Made by a program: the position numbers and the translations under genes. The notes under the pieces are model-generated. The model was given only the letters and a program-made list of their open reading frames with translations. It was not told the origin of the DNA and ran no database searches. DNA of 64,000 bases from Syngnathus acus (Eukaryota > Chordata > Actinopteri > Syngnathiformes > Syngnathidae), in assembly GCF_901709675.1 (NCBI RefSeq), contig NC_051091.1:11256967-11320966 (forward strand), written 5' to 3'. This document shows positions 10,577 through 22,033 of the stretch, in pieces (the stretch's first letter is position 1; each line of letters opens with the position of its first letter).

Positions 10577-10905
10577 ACACAACCTGTCTGAGAGCTCCTG
10601 CATCGCTCTACCCGCCGACTCCGCTCTGCTGACCCCCAGCACCATTGGGAGGATAGAGCCTTTGCCATTGCTGCCCCCACTCTCTGGAACTCTCTCCCCC
10701 TGAGCGACCGTTCGTAACGCTGACTCCCTGCGCTGCTTCAAACACCTTCCCAAGACCCACCTCTTCGACTCTGCACATGACACCGAACTCATCGTGTGTG
10801 TGTGCGCGCGCGCGCGTAATGAATTATGTAATGAATGTCTAGGTAAAGCGGCTTTGAGTTTTCTCAAAAGCGCTGTATAAAAGCCATCTATTATGATGTC
10901 GTTGT
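10577..10905 (+). mobile_element. LINE ORF2 C-terminal and 3' fragment
   Basis: The plus strand encodes, with frameshifts, the C-terminal stretch typical of L2/CR1-type fish LINEs (pattern RAFAIAAPTLWNSL then SLRCFKHLPKTHLFD). It is followed by a 3' untranslated tail with GCGGCTTTGAGTTT and GCGCTGTATAAA and a short TTG repeat, the usual end of these elements. It is 5' truncated. Confidence 0.75.
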
Positions 10906-11771
10906 TGTTGTGTGACGGGAACAGACTGGCTTGTGGCATCGTGGAAAAAGGCTCGGGACGCCACGTCCCCATCAGTGGGACAAGTTTTTATTATTGAAGT
11001 GACCTCGTTGATTTGACTCTGAAATTCATCTTTGGGTAGATGCAGCCTGGTCATCCTAGATAAGGGAACCTTCCCATCTGTGGTCTCTTCTCATGGTTTC
11101 TCATTTCCCCTAGCTGGAGTTTGGAGTTTTTCCATGCCCTTTTGGGAGTTTAAGATCAGGGGATGTTTGAGAATATTTGCCATTTTTCACATCACGTCCT
11201 GAGTGTTGTTAGTCACCGAAATGTTGAACAGAGGCTGTGATTCACCCAAGTCAAATTCCTTGTTTGGCACGCTCAAACATGGCGAATAAAAAACTCTTGA
11301 ATCTTTAGGATTTGAAACAAAGCAATAGTACATTTCTACCTAATTTCTACAACTTCAAGCTGATTTAATACATAAAAAGACAGAGGATGACATTTGATGG
11401 ATTGAAGGACACCGTTTGTATTCGCTCTATGTCGAACCCGATTACAGAGGCGGCATCCGTGGCTCAGCGGCTAGACCAATACGTCCAATATTGCGCCGCC
11501 GCCGAGCCACAGTGCCCCATAATCGGAGTGCAAGCCTGAGAAACAGGTGGTTGATTTGGCGGAGGAACTCCATCCGTTTTGTGTTTCAACTGTGGGAAGG
11601 AGAAAAAAAACAAAACAAGCATTGATCCATTTCACCATTTTTGCTTGTGTTTTGAAACAATCGTTTCGTTTGTTCGTTCATTTCAAACGTGGGGGGGGGG
11701 AAATAAGATTACTGGACACAAATGAAAAGACAACTATACATGTATATACACTAATATAGAGAATACACATT

Positions 11772-11805
<34 letters not shown>

Positions 11806-12337
11806 TATAGATATATATATCTATATATATAGAGAGATCTATCGTAGCAAGCAAGATATAACAGAAAAAAGAAACCATCAATCATATTCACATGGCTGCC
11901 CGTGTTGTGTAACAGGAACAGATGAGACAGGTGTAACATATTGTACCCGGCCTGTGGCCTGGAAGTCCACGTCACTATCGGCAGGGCGGACATGACATGA
12001 AACGCTTCCAAAAAAATAAATAAAAATAGCCTAGGGGCAGGACTCTCTGTGCGTGGCATTTTGCTGCCGAACTATTGTCAAACACGCTGCGTGCTGATTG
12101 ACCATTTCAATCTGCTGACACACAGCTCGACGCTGATCCGACTGCGGAGGAGAAATGGAGCTGGAGACGATGCAGGTTACTATCAATACTTTGCTCAAGC
12201 TAGAGCTGTTTTTTCAAAGGCGGCCCTTACACTAAGCAGACTAGGCCGCAATAAAAATAAGACATGCTTTTTTTTGGGTTTGAATGACCCTTTTCTTTCC
12301 AAGTTGTTCGAACTCATATAAAAGCATAATTTGATAT
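10906..12337. other. intergenic, repeat fragments, no gene
   Basis: A LINE-like 3' tail (GTCAAATTCCTTG then GCGAATAAA) lies at about 11220-11305. A dispersed repeat piece with CTTCTCATGGTTTCTC is near 11090. A compound (TA)n/(GA)n tract lies at about 11773-11840. The open frames here show no recognisable domain. Confidence 0.55.
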
Positions 12338-13071
12338 TAGGGGTGTAACGATTCATCGATACACATCGATTAATCGATATAATGCTCTACGATTTATTGG
12401 CATCGATGCTAAACGTAAACATCGATTTATATCGCCGTGTTTGACCTCGGACATTAGACGCGACTTTATTTTGAAATCCAGTTCATTGTTGCTTGCTTCC
12501 TCTTTCCGGGAGCAGTACGCGGCGTGTTGTGTTGTGAGCAGAGCAGGCACGTGAAAGGGGAGCCGACAACTATGCGGCTCCTGGGCTGGTGCTATGGCTA
12601 GTGTCCAAGAAGACGAGGAAATTCGCTCCCCTTTGGGCTTCAAGTCATTGTTTGGAAGCACTTTGGATTCCAAAGAAAAGATGGCTGAACGGACAATTAA
12701 AATTATTGTAAATAAATAGTTCAGTAATGCACTTTAAAGTTAATGGTATTACAAAAAAAGAAAGAATATTCATTTTTCTTTACTTACTTATATGAGAAAA
12801 AATATAGGAATTTGATAAAGTTCAGTGTTAAAATAAGCACTTTGTATACTACAATACTCTTGTAATTTCCTAAATAAAGAGTTTGCAGTACCTTGTTGAT
12901 TTTGCGTATGAATTGTTATAAATCAGGATATTGTTCTATATTTTTTATTAAAAAAATATATATATATCGATCGTGGAGCACTATATCGTGATGTATCGTG
13001 AATGAATCACAGCAGGCTTTAAGATATCGGCAAATATCGTATCGTGACAAAACCCGCGATTTACACCCCTA
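12338..13071. mobile_element. hAT-type element with perfect target duplication
   Basis: The terminal inverted repeats start TAGGGGTGTAA (left) and end TTACACCCCTA (right). Exact 8-bp duplications TTTGATAT flank it at 12330-12337 and 13072-13079. Both ends carry subterminal ATCGAT-rich sequence. The middle (about 12450-12680) may hold a broken coding relic, but I cannot assign a domain. Confidence 0.9.
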
Positions 13072-13081
13072 TTTGATATCC

Positions 13082-13178
13082 TTCATAAAAGGCACCCTCC
13101 ATTTTATTTGAGCCATTATATCCCAATATGCATGGATATGAGTTAGAACAACTGAGAAAGAAAATAATAATGGCAAAG

Positions 13179-13209
<31 letters not shown>

Positions 13210-13853
13210 TTTTATATATATATATATTTTTTTTTTTTGGGGGTGGTTGCCGGTCGGGCGGCTCGGTGACGCACTGGGTAGCACGTCCGCCTCACAGTTA
13301 GGAGGGTGCGGGTTCGATTCCACCTCCGGCCCTCCCTGTGTGGAGTTTGCATGTTCTCCCCGGGCCCGCGTGGGTTTTCTCCGGGCACTCCGGTTTCCTC
13401 CCACATCCCCAAAAACATGCTTGATAGGCCGATTGAAGACTCCAAATTGTCCCTAGGTGTGAGTGCGAGTGCAAATGGTTGTTTGTCTCTGTGTGCCCTG
13501 CGATTGGCTGGCAACCGGTTCAGGGTGTCCCCCGCCTACTGCCCGATGACGGCTGGGATAGGCTCCAGCACTCCCGCGACCCCCGTGGGGACTAAGCGGT
13601 TCAGAAAATGGATGGATGGATGGATGGATGGATGGATGGATGGATGGATGGATGGATGGATGGATGGATGGATGGATGGATGGATGGATGGATGGGTTGC
13701 AGGTCGCCCCCAACTGTTCATTCATAAAAGGCACCCTCCATTTTATTTGAGCCATTATATCCCAATATGCATGGATATGAGTTAGAACAACTGAGAAAGA
13801 AAATAATAATGGCAAAGTATAGATATATATATTTTGGGGTGGTTGCAGGTCGC
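13082..13853. repeat. tandem duplication of about 100-150 bp, split by a SINE
   Basis: The 100 bp at 13082-13181 recur nearly base for base at 13721-13820. Both copies are followed by (TA)n, a T/G stretch and GGTGGTTGC. The SINE at 13257-13694 sits at the end of the first copy. So the tandem duplication came first and the SINE then landed in one unit. Confidence 0.85.
13257..13694 (+). mobile_element. full-length tRNA-like SINE with (GGAT)n tail
   Basis: The head reads like a tRNA promoter: a TGACGCACTGGG A-box-like region and GGTTCGATTCC as the B box, followed by a conserved body and the (GGAT)n tail at about 13609-13694. It is flanked by GGTTGCCGGTCG (13245-13256) and GGTTGCAGGTCG (13695-13706), a 12-bp target duplication with one mismatch, fitting LINE-mediated insertion. 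It closely matches the copy at 48481. Confidence 0.9.
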
Positions 13854-14926
13854 CCTACCCCAGGTTTTTAGCTTGTATTTTTTTAATCTTTTTATTCTAT
13901 TTATTTTTTTTATTTCATGCACTGATCGGTTGGCACTTTTTAAATTTCGTTGTACATGTGTGACAATGACAATAAAGATCTATTCTATTCTATTCTAAAA
14001 TGTTCGTTTGTGCTGCTACGATTTCGTAGATACGACACATTTATCGGATAGCGAGGACGTCACCCAGACCCCCCCCCCCCCCCCCTTTTACTCCAAATGA
14101 CACAAACGATTGCTGCACAAACGAAGCACAAACGAAACAGACTATTTTACTTTTTTTTTTTTTTTTTTTTTTTGGGTGGTTGCAGGTCGCCGCACTCAAC
14201 TGCAATGGCCTATTCTGCCTAGTGGTAGGGCCACCCTTGTTTAAAACCCTTGCATGACCGCCGCAGTCCAACAAATCCATCGAGTACAATAATCCCCTGG
14301 TTTCGTGGCGGATAATTGGTTCCAAAAACCACCCGCGATAAGAGAAATCCGCAAAGCAGCGTCACCCTCTCATCTGTGCATTTGTTCACGTTATAGACAT
14401 TGTTGTGCTCTCATAGTGGTGTTATGTTTCCCCCCGCTGTTCGTTTTGGGACTCACAGGGTCCCTGCCGATTTTCTATGTGGGCGCGCTCTGAATAAAAC
14501 TCTCTCTTCCGGGGCAAGTTGAGCAAAGACGAAGACGTGTGTGATTCTTCCTCCGTAACAAACGTCACGTTTATCGGTTATCCTGCCCTAAGATGACGAT
14601 GTCAACAACATTTCTGTGCGTGTGTGTGTGTGTCAAGAAATGTATATGAATCCATTTAGGTGCATATTTTATGACTAGAACATGAAGTCATTGTTTCAAA
14701 CACGTAAATAATACAATAATAGTATAAACATGCAGAAAATATTGTATCAATCTTGAAAATGTCAATATTAGTCACCAACGTATGTACGTTGGTGAAACGT
14801 TCACGTGTAACGGTTAGTGCGCGCGTGCGCAACATTGGGAGATGCGACGTAGCGTTGTTAACCTTGGTTGACCGGGGGCCTCTAGTGGTCACGATTCACC
14901 ATAGCAGAAGTCAACATCCTGTTGAG
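13854..14926. other. intergenic, repeat fragments
   Basis: A LINE 3' tail (TTTCGTTGTACATGTG then GACAATAAAG and TCTAT repeats) lies at about 13945-13996. Poly-C is at about 14070-14085 and poly-T at about 14150-14172. A short tRNA-SINE-like piece lies near 14175-14235, and a repeat with AACCACCCGCGATAAG near 14330. No gene recognised. Confidence 0.6.
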
Positions 14927-15436
14927 CAGTGATCCCCAACCTTTTTTGCGCCACGGACCGGTTACGCGTCAGAAATATTTTCGCAGACCGGCCTTTATAT
15001 AAATAGATTTATATAACTAAATACATTTATATACATTTATAATAAATATATGAATACGATTAAATAAAATGATACGACTGGCATAAAAACAAGTATAAAC
15101 GACATTAAAATAAAACTCACCATTACATTGAATTAGTGGGAGCACTGAGCTTGTTTCTCAGAAACGAGCCGATCCCATCTAGGCGTAATCGGAGACAATG
15201 ACACCCGAAGTGGTTAAGGTTTGTCTTTTAATGCAGGATGCTTGGTCTCCATGTGCCGAAGCAGTTTTGAGGGCTTCATTGCCTCGTTAGCTAGCCTGTC
15301 GCCACATATTGTGCAGAGTGGGCTTGGCGCGTCATCGTCTTTTAAATGCAGCTTTCCTTTTCCTAGAAGTCGTAGTTTTTTCTGTGTGGCTTGGCGGCCC
15401 GGTACCGGTCCGCGGCCCGGTGGTTGGGGACCACTG
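14927..15436. mobile_element. hAT MITE with GGACCGG-type ends
   Basis: It starts CAGTGATCCCCAACC and ends GGTTGGGGACCACTG, inverted repeats of a common fish hAT MITE, with CGGACCGG near the left end and CCGGTCCGCGG near the right. The flanks CTGTTGAG and GTATAGAG match at only five of eight positions, so the target duplication is eroded or absent. No intact coding region. Confidence 0.85.
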
Positions 15437-16023
15437 GTATAGAGGACATGACAGGACTGGAATGTGTACTTTCAATGAACACAAAACATTACATGTGTAT
15501 CCCAATACTTGACTTTCAAGGGGATACGTATTCTGGTATTTTTACCTAAAGTTTATGAAAACAATCATAAGTGATATGTATTCTGGCATTTTCACATTAC
15601 ATGTTTAGGAAAACAAATCATGTATACACCTAAAATAATTTTAATATGCTGGATGGCAAAATAGTTTTCTAATTTTGGCGCCTCCTTATCGATACAAAAA
15701 AATGACATTGAATGGCTCATTAGGTAGTAGACAAGAACATCTGCCAGTCCTCCGTGGTCTCAACTCACTCTCTCAGGCACATCAGACTCTCCAGGTGTCA
15801 GGCACTGCTTCTCGCATCTTCTCACACGCACATTCGCGTCAGCGTTCTCTCTTGCACGCTCTCATCGTCTCGCGCCCCTTTCACACTCTCGTTCACCAAA
15901 GAGGTGTTTTTTAGTTTTCATTCGTTCACGGGAGCTTCACGAGCATCGGCGACTGGCTGTCAAGGCCACGGTCTAGCCAAAGAAGTGCTACGCTTCAGGT
16001 CTCCCTGTCACGTAGGAGTGTGT

Positions 16024-19000
16024 TCAGCCAGGGGTGGAGCCGCGCAAGGCCTCCTGCATCTTGGCTCGAGCCACTTTGTAGCGCTCCACGATCTGCTTAA
16101 CATGCTCTTCTTCCTCGCGTTGGAGGATGAGCAGGAAGTTCTTCAATTCCGGCGTGGAGAAGGCATCCCACTGCAAACAAAGGACAGGGAAGACGGGATT
16201 AGCTGTAGCAGATTTGCATCAATTAACAACTTGAAAAAATTTGAATTCTAGCGAACAACAAACACTTACATTGACTTCTCCAGTCTCGTTCTCCTTCAGA
16301 ACAAAGCTGAGCATTTTCTCATTGGGCCCAGCGCACAGTCGCAGAGATAGGGGGCGCTCATTGTCGGACAGTTTACGTATGTACACTGCAGGCGAAGACA
16401 CAAGCTTAATTTAGGAACAAATTCCAAAGTGCAATTAAAAAATGATTTGCGCGATACCTTGGTCGTGGCGCTCGCTGCGTTCAAACAAAGCGAACTTTCC
16501 GGGGTTGTCGACAACGGTGAACTTTTTCAGCAGGGCTTCGATGACCTCGCGCGCCGACGTGCGGGAGCTGATATGCAAGTGCTTGGACGCGTCCTTGGGC
16601 AAGTAGAACGAGGTGCGCCGCTTCACACCGCCGCCCTTCCTGGAACTGGCGTTCTGCCCGCCGCCGCCTTTCTTCGGTTGCATGACGGACACAGGCCTCG
16701 CCAGCTTGAACTGAACTTTAATGAAGCCAGTATAGGAACCATCCTTGTTCTGTGCACAAGGACACATTTCTTAAACTGTTGCACGAATTTGAAATCCTGG
16801 CATTTGACCAGGGTTGTGTAGAATTTTGATATCCATTGTTAACTTAATACTCACCATATTCATGAACAGATTGCTATTGATCTGAGTGTTGTACTCCTTG
16901 ATCTGCTTCTGAGTATCAGCAGTGGTCAATACCTGCTTGCCACATTCAGTTGGTTCATCCTATAAGGATACAGGAGAAGGGTGGGGTGAGTGTTTACACA
17001 GACTCAAACATAACAACTTAGTGCCTCCCATCCGGTCAAGCGTTAAGAATCAGCATGTCAACACTCCAAAAAAAAGAGAGAAAAAGACACGCATGTATGT
17101 TGAGTCATTTACTTTTCAGATTATAAATCACACTTTTGTTCATGGTTTGGTTTGTCCTGCGCTTTATGTAGATTAAAATTAGAGCTCAGACTGGCACCCG
17201 AAATCCCTGTTCCTAATTATGTGGATTTTCTTTTGGCAGTTGACAAATCCTTTTTTCGGTCAGTTTAAAAATACAGACTTTGCATGGGGCTATTTTTTTA
17301 TGATTACATCAACAGTGGGATAAATGAGAACATGCTAATTATTCTTTCCTAATGATTTGATTATTTTCTTGCAATTTTCAAACATTTCAATACATGACCT
17401 AACTAAACACAACAGAATGACTCAATTTGAATGTTATTGGTCCAAGAGAGAATAATGCAAAGTTGTGTTTATAGCTCAAACTGTAGAGTCAAGGCTTGAA
17501 AGGGCTCTTTTGTGTGTTTGGCAAGCAGTGGTTGCATCAGACCCACTTCCTGCCAACGCAGGCAAAAGTGACGCTATCCAATCTTGTTCCGCGCCTGCGC
17601 CTTTGCCGCTGTGGGAGGGCTAATGGGAGGACGACGGGAAGGGTGGCTGTGGGCTGCTGTAGGTTAGGCCTGTACAACTTGCAGCTGTTTGCAATGATAG
17701 TGAACAAAAGCTCAGCCCCGTGCATTCCTTCAGCAAGTGGTCATGTAAAAATAGCCCCCGCCTGTGGGAGCTACAATACCCTCCCTTGTGTAGCAGACAT
17801 CCTGTGAGGTCAGCTGACTAGTCGGCCAGTCACGTTCCAGTCATTACAGCTCTGGCGCTATCGTGAGCATGGAATAGGCTTTTTCCTGTTTGCACAAACC
17901 AATTGGCATTTCCTGCATGAGAATGCAACGAAGCAGCACATTTTATTTTCATATAAGCCACTGTCGGAGTTAATGTGGTCGTGTAGAGATCTACACTGGG
18001 GGGCTTTGAAGTATAATAAGATCGATTTTATCACTCCTTATGGCCGATTGTAGGGACGATGTGTTTAAGTGATGCTTTAAACCGGTCAATAAATCAGTAA
18101 GTCCCATCTGCAGCTTTCCATTAACACTGACCACAGTAAAACCAAACCAAGAAAGTAAGTGATGGTGTGTGATGGGTGTGTGGACTACTACAACGTAAAA
18201 TTTCACAACATCCAATGAATCATCAATGATGCGAAAATGCAAAAAAATATCCTCTAAGTCAGTGAATGGTGGGTGTATACTTGGAAATATGAGAGCTCAT
18301 GCGTCACCAAACATGGACTTCTAGTGAAGGCTGCGTGTTGGGTGTTAAAATGGCTTCTATTGGCATTTGGTTTATTATGTACAGCGTTACAAATGTACTT
18401 AATACCACATTATTGGTATTACACAATAAATTGCTATCAGAGTGTTGCGGAAGCACCACCACCAGAAAATAATTTCAAACACTAACGCTCTAAAAAATGG
18501 CTTATTTTATGGTTGTTTATTATGATGGCACAAAGCACAAACCGCCCAGGTCGGTCTGTGCTTGGAAAGCCTTTAATGCTGTCCAAAGGCAAAGGACTTT
18601 GCTTACGTGTTCAATACATCATAAATATCATAGACATGACAGTCAACGGTAGACATGACAGTCAACGGAGGAAGGGATACTGTAATGTGTCTGTATCAGC
18701 TCATGGATAGTTTCTTCCAAACTGGGACTAAACACAGCATCATTGATTACCACCAAAAAAGTTGAACGAAAAGAACACCATATTGAGTCGAATAATTATG
18801 TTTAACTCTGAAACGCAACAAAGTCAATCCATCAAGCGTTAACGTGTAACTGACAGCCCGGTTAAAAACGCATTAAGGGACAAATAGGAATTGTGAGCAT
18901 CAAGAAAGAGGAAGCGAAGTGAAACTTCCACATTTAAATGTCCAGTTTGTTTATTCCCGATTTTATTCATTCTGTCGTTATTTTTTAGATTGGGGGGGTC

Positions 19001-19187
19001 TCACCTTCTTGACATGAGAGTTCGCTTTGCGGCCTTTGGGGAAGAAGGACGTGCGGGCGGTGAAATACTGCTCAAACTCCGTGTCGGAGTCGGCAGCTTC
19101 GTCGCTGCAGTATCCGCTGCTGGTGGAGCTGCCCCACGTCTTCTCGAAGGAAGGCGACTTGTCCGAGCTACTAGCCGTGCTTGACAT
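16024..19187 (-). CDS. rassf1: RASSF1, isoform C (alternative first exon)
   Basis: A separate first coding exon, 19187-19005, lies inside the RASSF1A gene between the C1 exons and the shared RA/SARAH exons. It encodes 61 residues with SGYCSDEAADSDTEFEQYF, clearly like the human RASSF1C N-terminus, and joins in phase 0 to the exon 16959-16855. The product would be 280 residues (human 270), with RA and SARAH domains but no C1 finger. A GC-rich upstream region with a TGCGCA-type NRF1 motif makes an internal promoter likely. That two start points are used is inferred from exon structure. Confidence 0.92.
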
Positions 19188-21614
19188 GGTGATGATGGGG
19201 CGAGAATCGCTAAGCTACTTACGATTAATGATAAAGTCCAACTGAGTAATTAGTCTTGAAGCTAAAATCTTCTTGAAGTCTGTATTAACTTCAACGGCAA
19301 GCCAATATAAGGAGACGATCTACCTCAAAACAACTTGATAGACGCGTTATAATCAAAGAATAACCGTTAACTAATCTCTCTAGTAAAGTCTTCTAACGGC
19401 CTCGTCTCCCCTCTCCAAAAGTGTGACTGTGTGAAACAGGATGCACTTGGGTGGAGACCCCGCCCGGCCCGTAGCCACGCCCATTTGGCCGTTGGCTTTG
19501 GAAAATACACAAAACCAGCGCAGCACTTTCTGATTGGACGAGTGACATCCGGAAGTGACAACAGATACAGACACGCTTCCTAATTGCACGAGCGATGCCG
19601 GGGGGGTGACACTGGGTATTCTACGCATGCGCAGTGACAACCGTCGACCGTCTCGTGCTCCTATGTCGTCAAATGGGCGTCATTTAGTACAGTAAATGTT
19701 CAACAATTTCATTGCAATTCTGATCACTCATGTTTGAAAAACATTTTTGAAGTTTAAATTCAAACCCAAACAAACACATACTTCGCTGCATGCCAGAGAA
19801 TGATGCACCTGTCTTCGAGGTGTTGGGTGATGCTGCTACAATAGGATAAATAATAATAATCTACTTGCAACCGATGTGAAACTGGCTGAACTGGTGATTC
19901 CACTTTCAAGTTATGCGGGATAGTTCGAATCTATGACAATGGTTTTCATTCAGTCCTGGCTTCCTCTCTCTATGCATAGATTTGTGATTAGGAAATCACA
20001 GTCTCTAACTGCATCTTTTACATCAATGGTGCCATGTAGGAAGTGCACTGAGGTACATTAGTATTACATTTAGGAAAACTGTTGTTATTTATATTATTTT
20101 TTTAATAACAATTTCTCTGAAGTTTTACTTGTCACAAGCCTGATACAGCACGTCAATGAGGATGAGAACATTTATCTATTGAGAAAAATTTACACAAGGT
20201 GTTACTTCACTGTTTCTCAACAGTAACGCATTTCCTTTACTTCCCTTTGCAACGACATTGGCCAGGCCTTTTACTGCTTTATATTTGCACATACGATCAT
20301 TTGGAGGATGCTAGAGAAATGTGACAACTACGATAAGAGTGAAGTGGAAACTCCATGCTTTGCAATACAAGTTTGAAAAGGGTTTCTTACCACATTGGTG
20401 TCTGTTTCGATTGTGTGCTCCACAACCAAAGTGTAATCAGTGGAAGAACCTCGATCCCAGCTGCAGTCTAAGCGGATCAGGGGACGACAGCGGTAGTGGC
20501 ACGTGAACTTGCAATCTGGAGGAACGGAAAGTTACACACACTTAATTCACAATTTATTGCATTGCTCTGTCACGTTAAAATAAAATCCTCTAGCGGCCAT
20601 GATGGTCGTTGCAGTGGAGTAGAACCTGTTGAGGGTTGGTTCTAGTAATTTGATGACCAGTGCTCTACTAGAAAATATGACTACAAATATGGATAAAAAT
20701 CCCTGATACTATTCATATTTTTTAAGTAGAATCAAAAAAATATTTTGGTCATTACTATTTACAATATTTAATGTCAAAAAGAACACAAACTCACAGATTT
20801 TTGTGCAGCTCTTTATGTGCATGTAGCTGTTTTTGTTTTGTTTTCCGTAATATGGTGGTCATACTGATAATTGTGGCAATTTTGGTCATGGTAATCCAGA
20901 CACGAAATGTTTCATCTCTAACACAATACAATATGAATAGCTTTTAAGATCATATGACGTAGAATACTTTCAGTAAGATGATAGTTTGCCATTGTTCTCT
21001 CCTCAGGCCTGCTCTTAAGCATTAGCGTTGTTTCACAAGAACTGTACAGGCCGATGATTGCACATTCTACCTAGAAAACCACCATCCTATCTTTGTGTGG
21101 GCTTCTGCTGAAGAACAGGAAGTTCAAGACTTTGTTTCATTTTGAAGATAGAGTCCCATGCATGAGAAACATACAATGTCAGTGGGTTTGACATTTCCAA
21201 AAATGATTAATTAAGTAAGTAAACTTCATATTGTCATTTTATTTCATTGTCATGCATCTTCTCTTCGCACAAACACATAATGGTGGACTCACTGGCACAG
21301 CGCAAGCTCTGCTTGTAGAGGCCCCAGATGAAGTCCCCGCACAGGTCGCACCATGTGGGCTGAGAGTGGCTACAGGGTTGGAAGTCATGGCCCTCCCCGG
21401 TCTCCTCCGTCAGGTGCTGGTCCAGCTCGCAGCTGCTCAGGACCCGGATGATGCCCACCCGACTCAGCAGATCCGGCACCTTTCCCGGGCTGATCCTCAA
21501 GGCGTTGGCTCGCTCCAAACGCGGTGGGGAGCAGGGTGAGCATGCTCCGGTCAGCTGGATCTGCTCCCCGCCAGACCTCAGGTCACGCAGCTCAATCAAC
21601 TCCCCCATGGACAT
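16024..21614 (-). CDS. rassf1: RASSF1, isoform A (C1 domain, RA domain, SARAH domain)
   Basis: RASSF1A is a scaffold that binds Ras-type GTPases and the MST kinases of the Hippo pathway and associates with microtubules. Coding exons: 21614-21293, 20515-20391, 16959-16855, 16749-16458, 16385-16270, 16170-16024, all in phase, predicting 368 residues (human 340). A C1-type zinc finger spans the first two exons (H-X12-C-X2-C-X13-C-X2-C-X4-H-X2-C-X7-C, containing HSQPTWCDLCGDF). The RA domain follows in the 292-nt exon (KVQFKLARPVSV, RRTSFYLPKD, AREVIEALLKKF) and the SARAH helix in the last (FLLILQREEEEHVKQI). Two in-frame ATGs open the first exon (21612 and 21606). The splice-acceptor-like CTCTTAG just upstream of the start suggests a non-coding 5' exon further up. 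Next gene on the same strand is ZMYND10, as in mammals. Confidence 0.95.
19188..19680 (-). promoter_or_regulatory. putative RASSF1C internal promoter
   Basis: The region upstream of the RASSF1C exon is GC-rich, with CCCCGCCCGG-like stretches near 19460 and an NRF1-like CGCATGCGCA at 19624-19633. No TATA box is evident. The role is inferred from position and composition. Confidence 0.5.
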
Positions 21615-22033
21615 TGTGTCACTCCTGACCTCTACACCTCCAATGTCACTAAGAGACAGAAAAACACACTTTCAAACACTGAAAGCAGACATCTTTATTT
21701 GACTTTGATATTCTTTAATTCTCATTACAGATTAATTTCAATAATATTGGGGGGGGGGGGTTTCAGTGCACCTTCAATCCTCGTTAGGATAAACAGTTCA
21801 GATGATAGACGGATGGATAGATGGATTTTTGTGTTTTATGAGATTCTATGAGATTTTGTGTTATATGAATATCACTAGTGGTACGCCGGCTCCCTCTTAT
21901 GGTATGTGAAATACTCACTGAATAGTTTAGTTGTATTTCACTTTTTTTTAACGTTTCCTTTTTTATTTTTATATAGTTAACTGTGCAGTGTTAATTTTGA
22001 AACTATGCAAAACGTTGAAGTAGTTTATAAATA

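Noticed and set aside
9943-10680. A 245-residue minus-strand open frame
   Set aside because: It crosses a tRNA-like SINE, CAG and CA repeats; composition is low-complexity and no domain is seen.
13257-13340. Possible true tRNA gene in the SINE head
   Set aside because: Same head repeats at 48481 with a shared non-tRNA body and target duplications, so it is a SINE.
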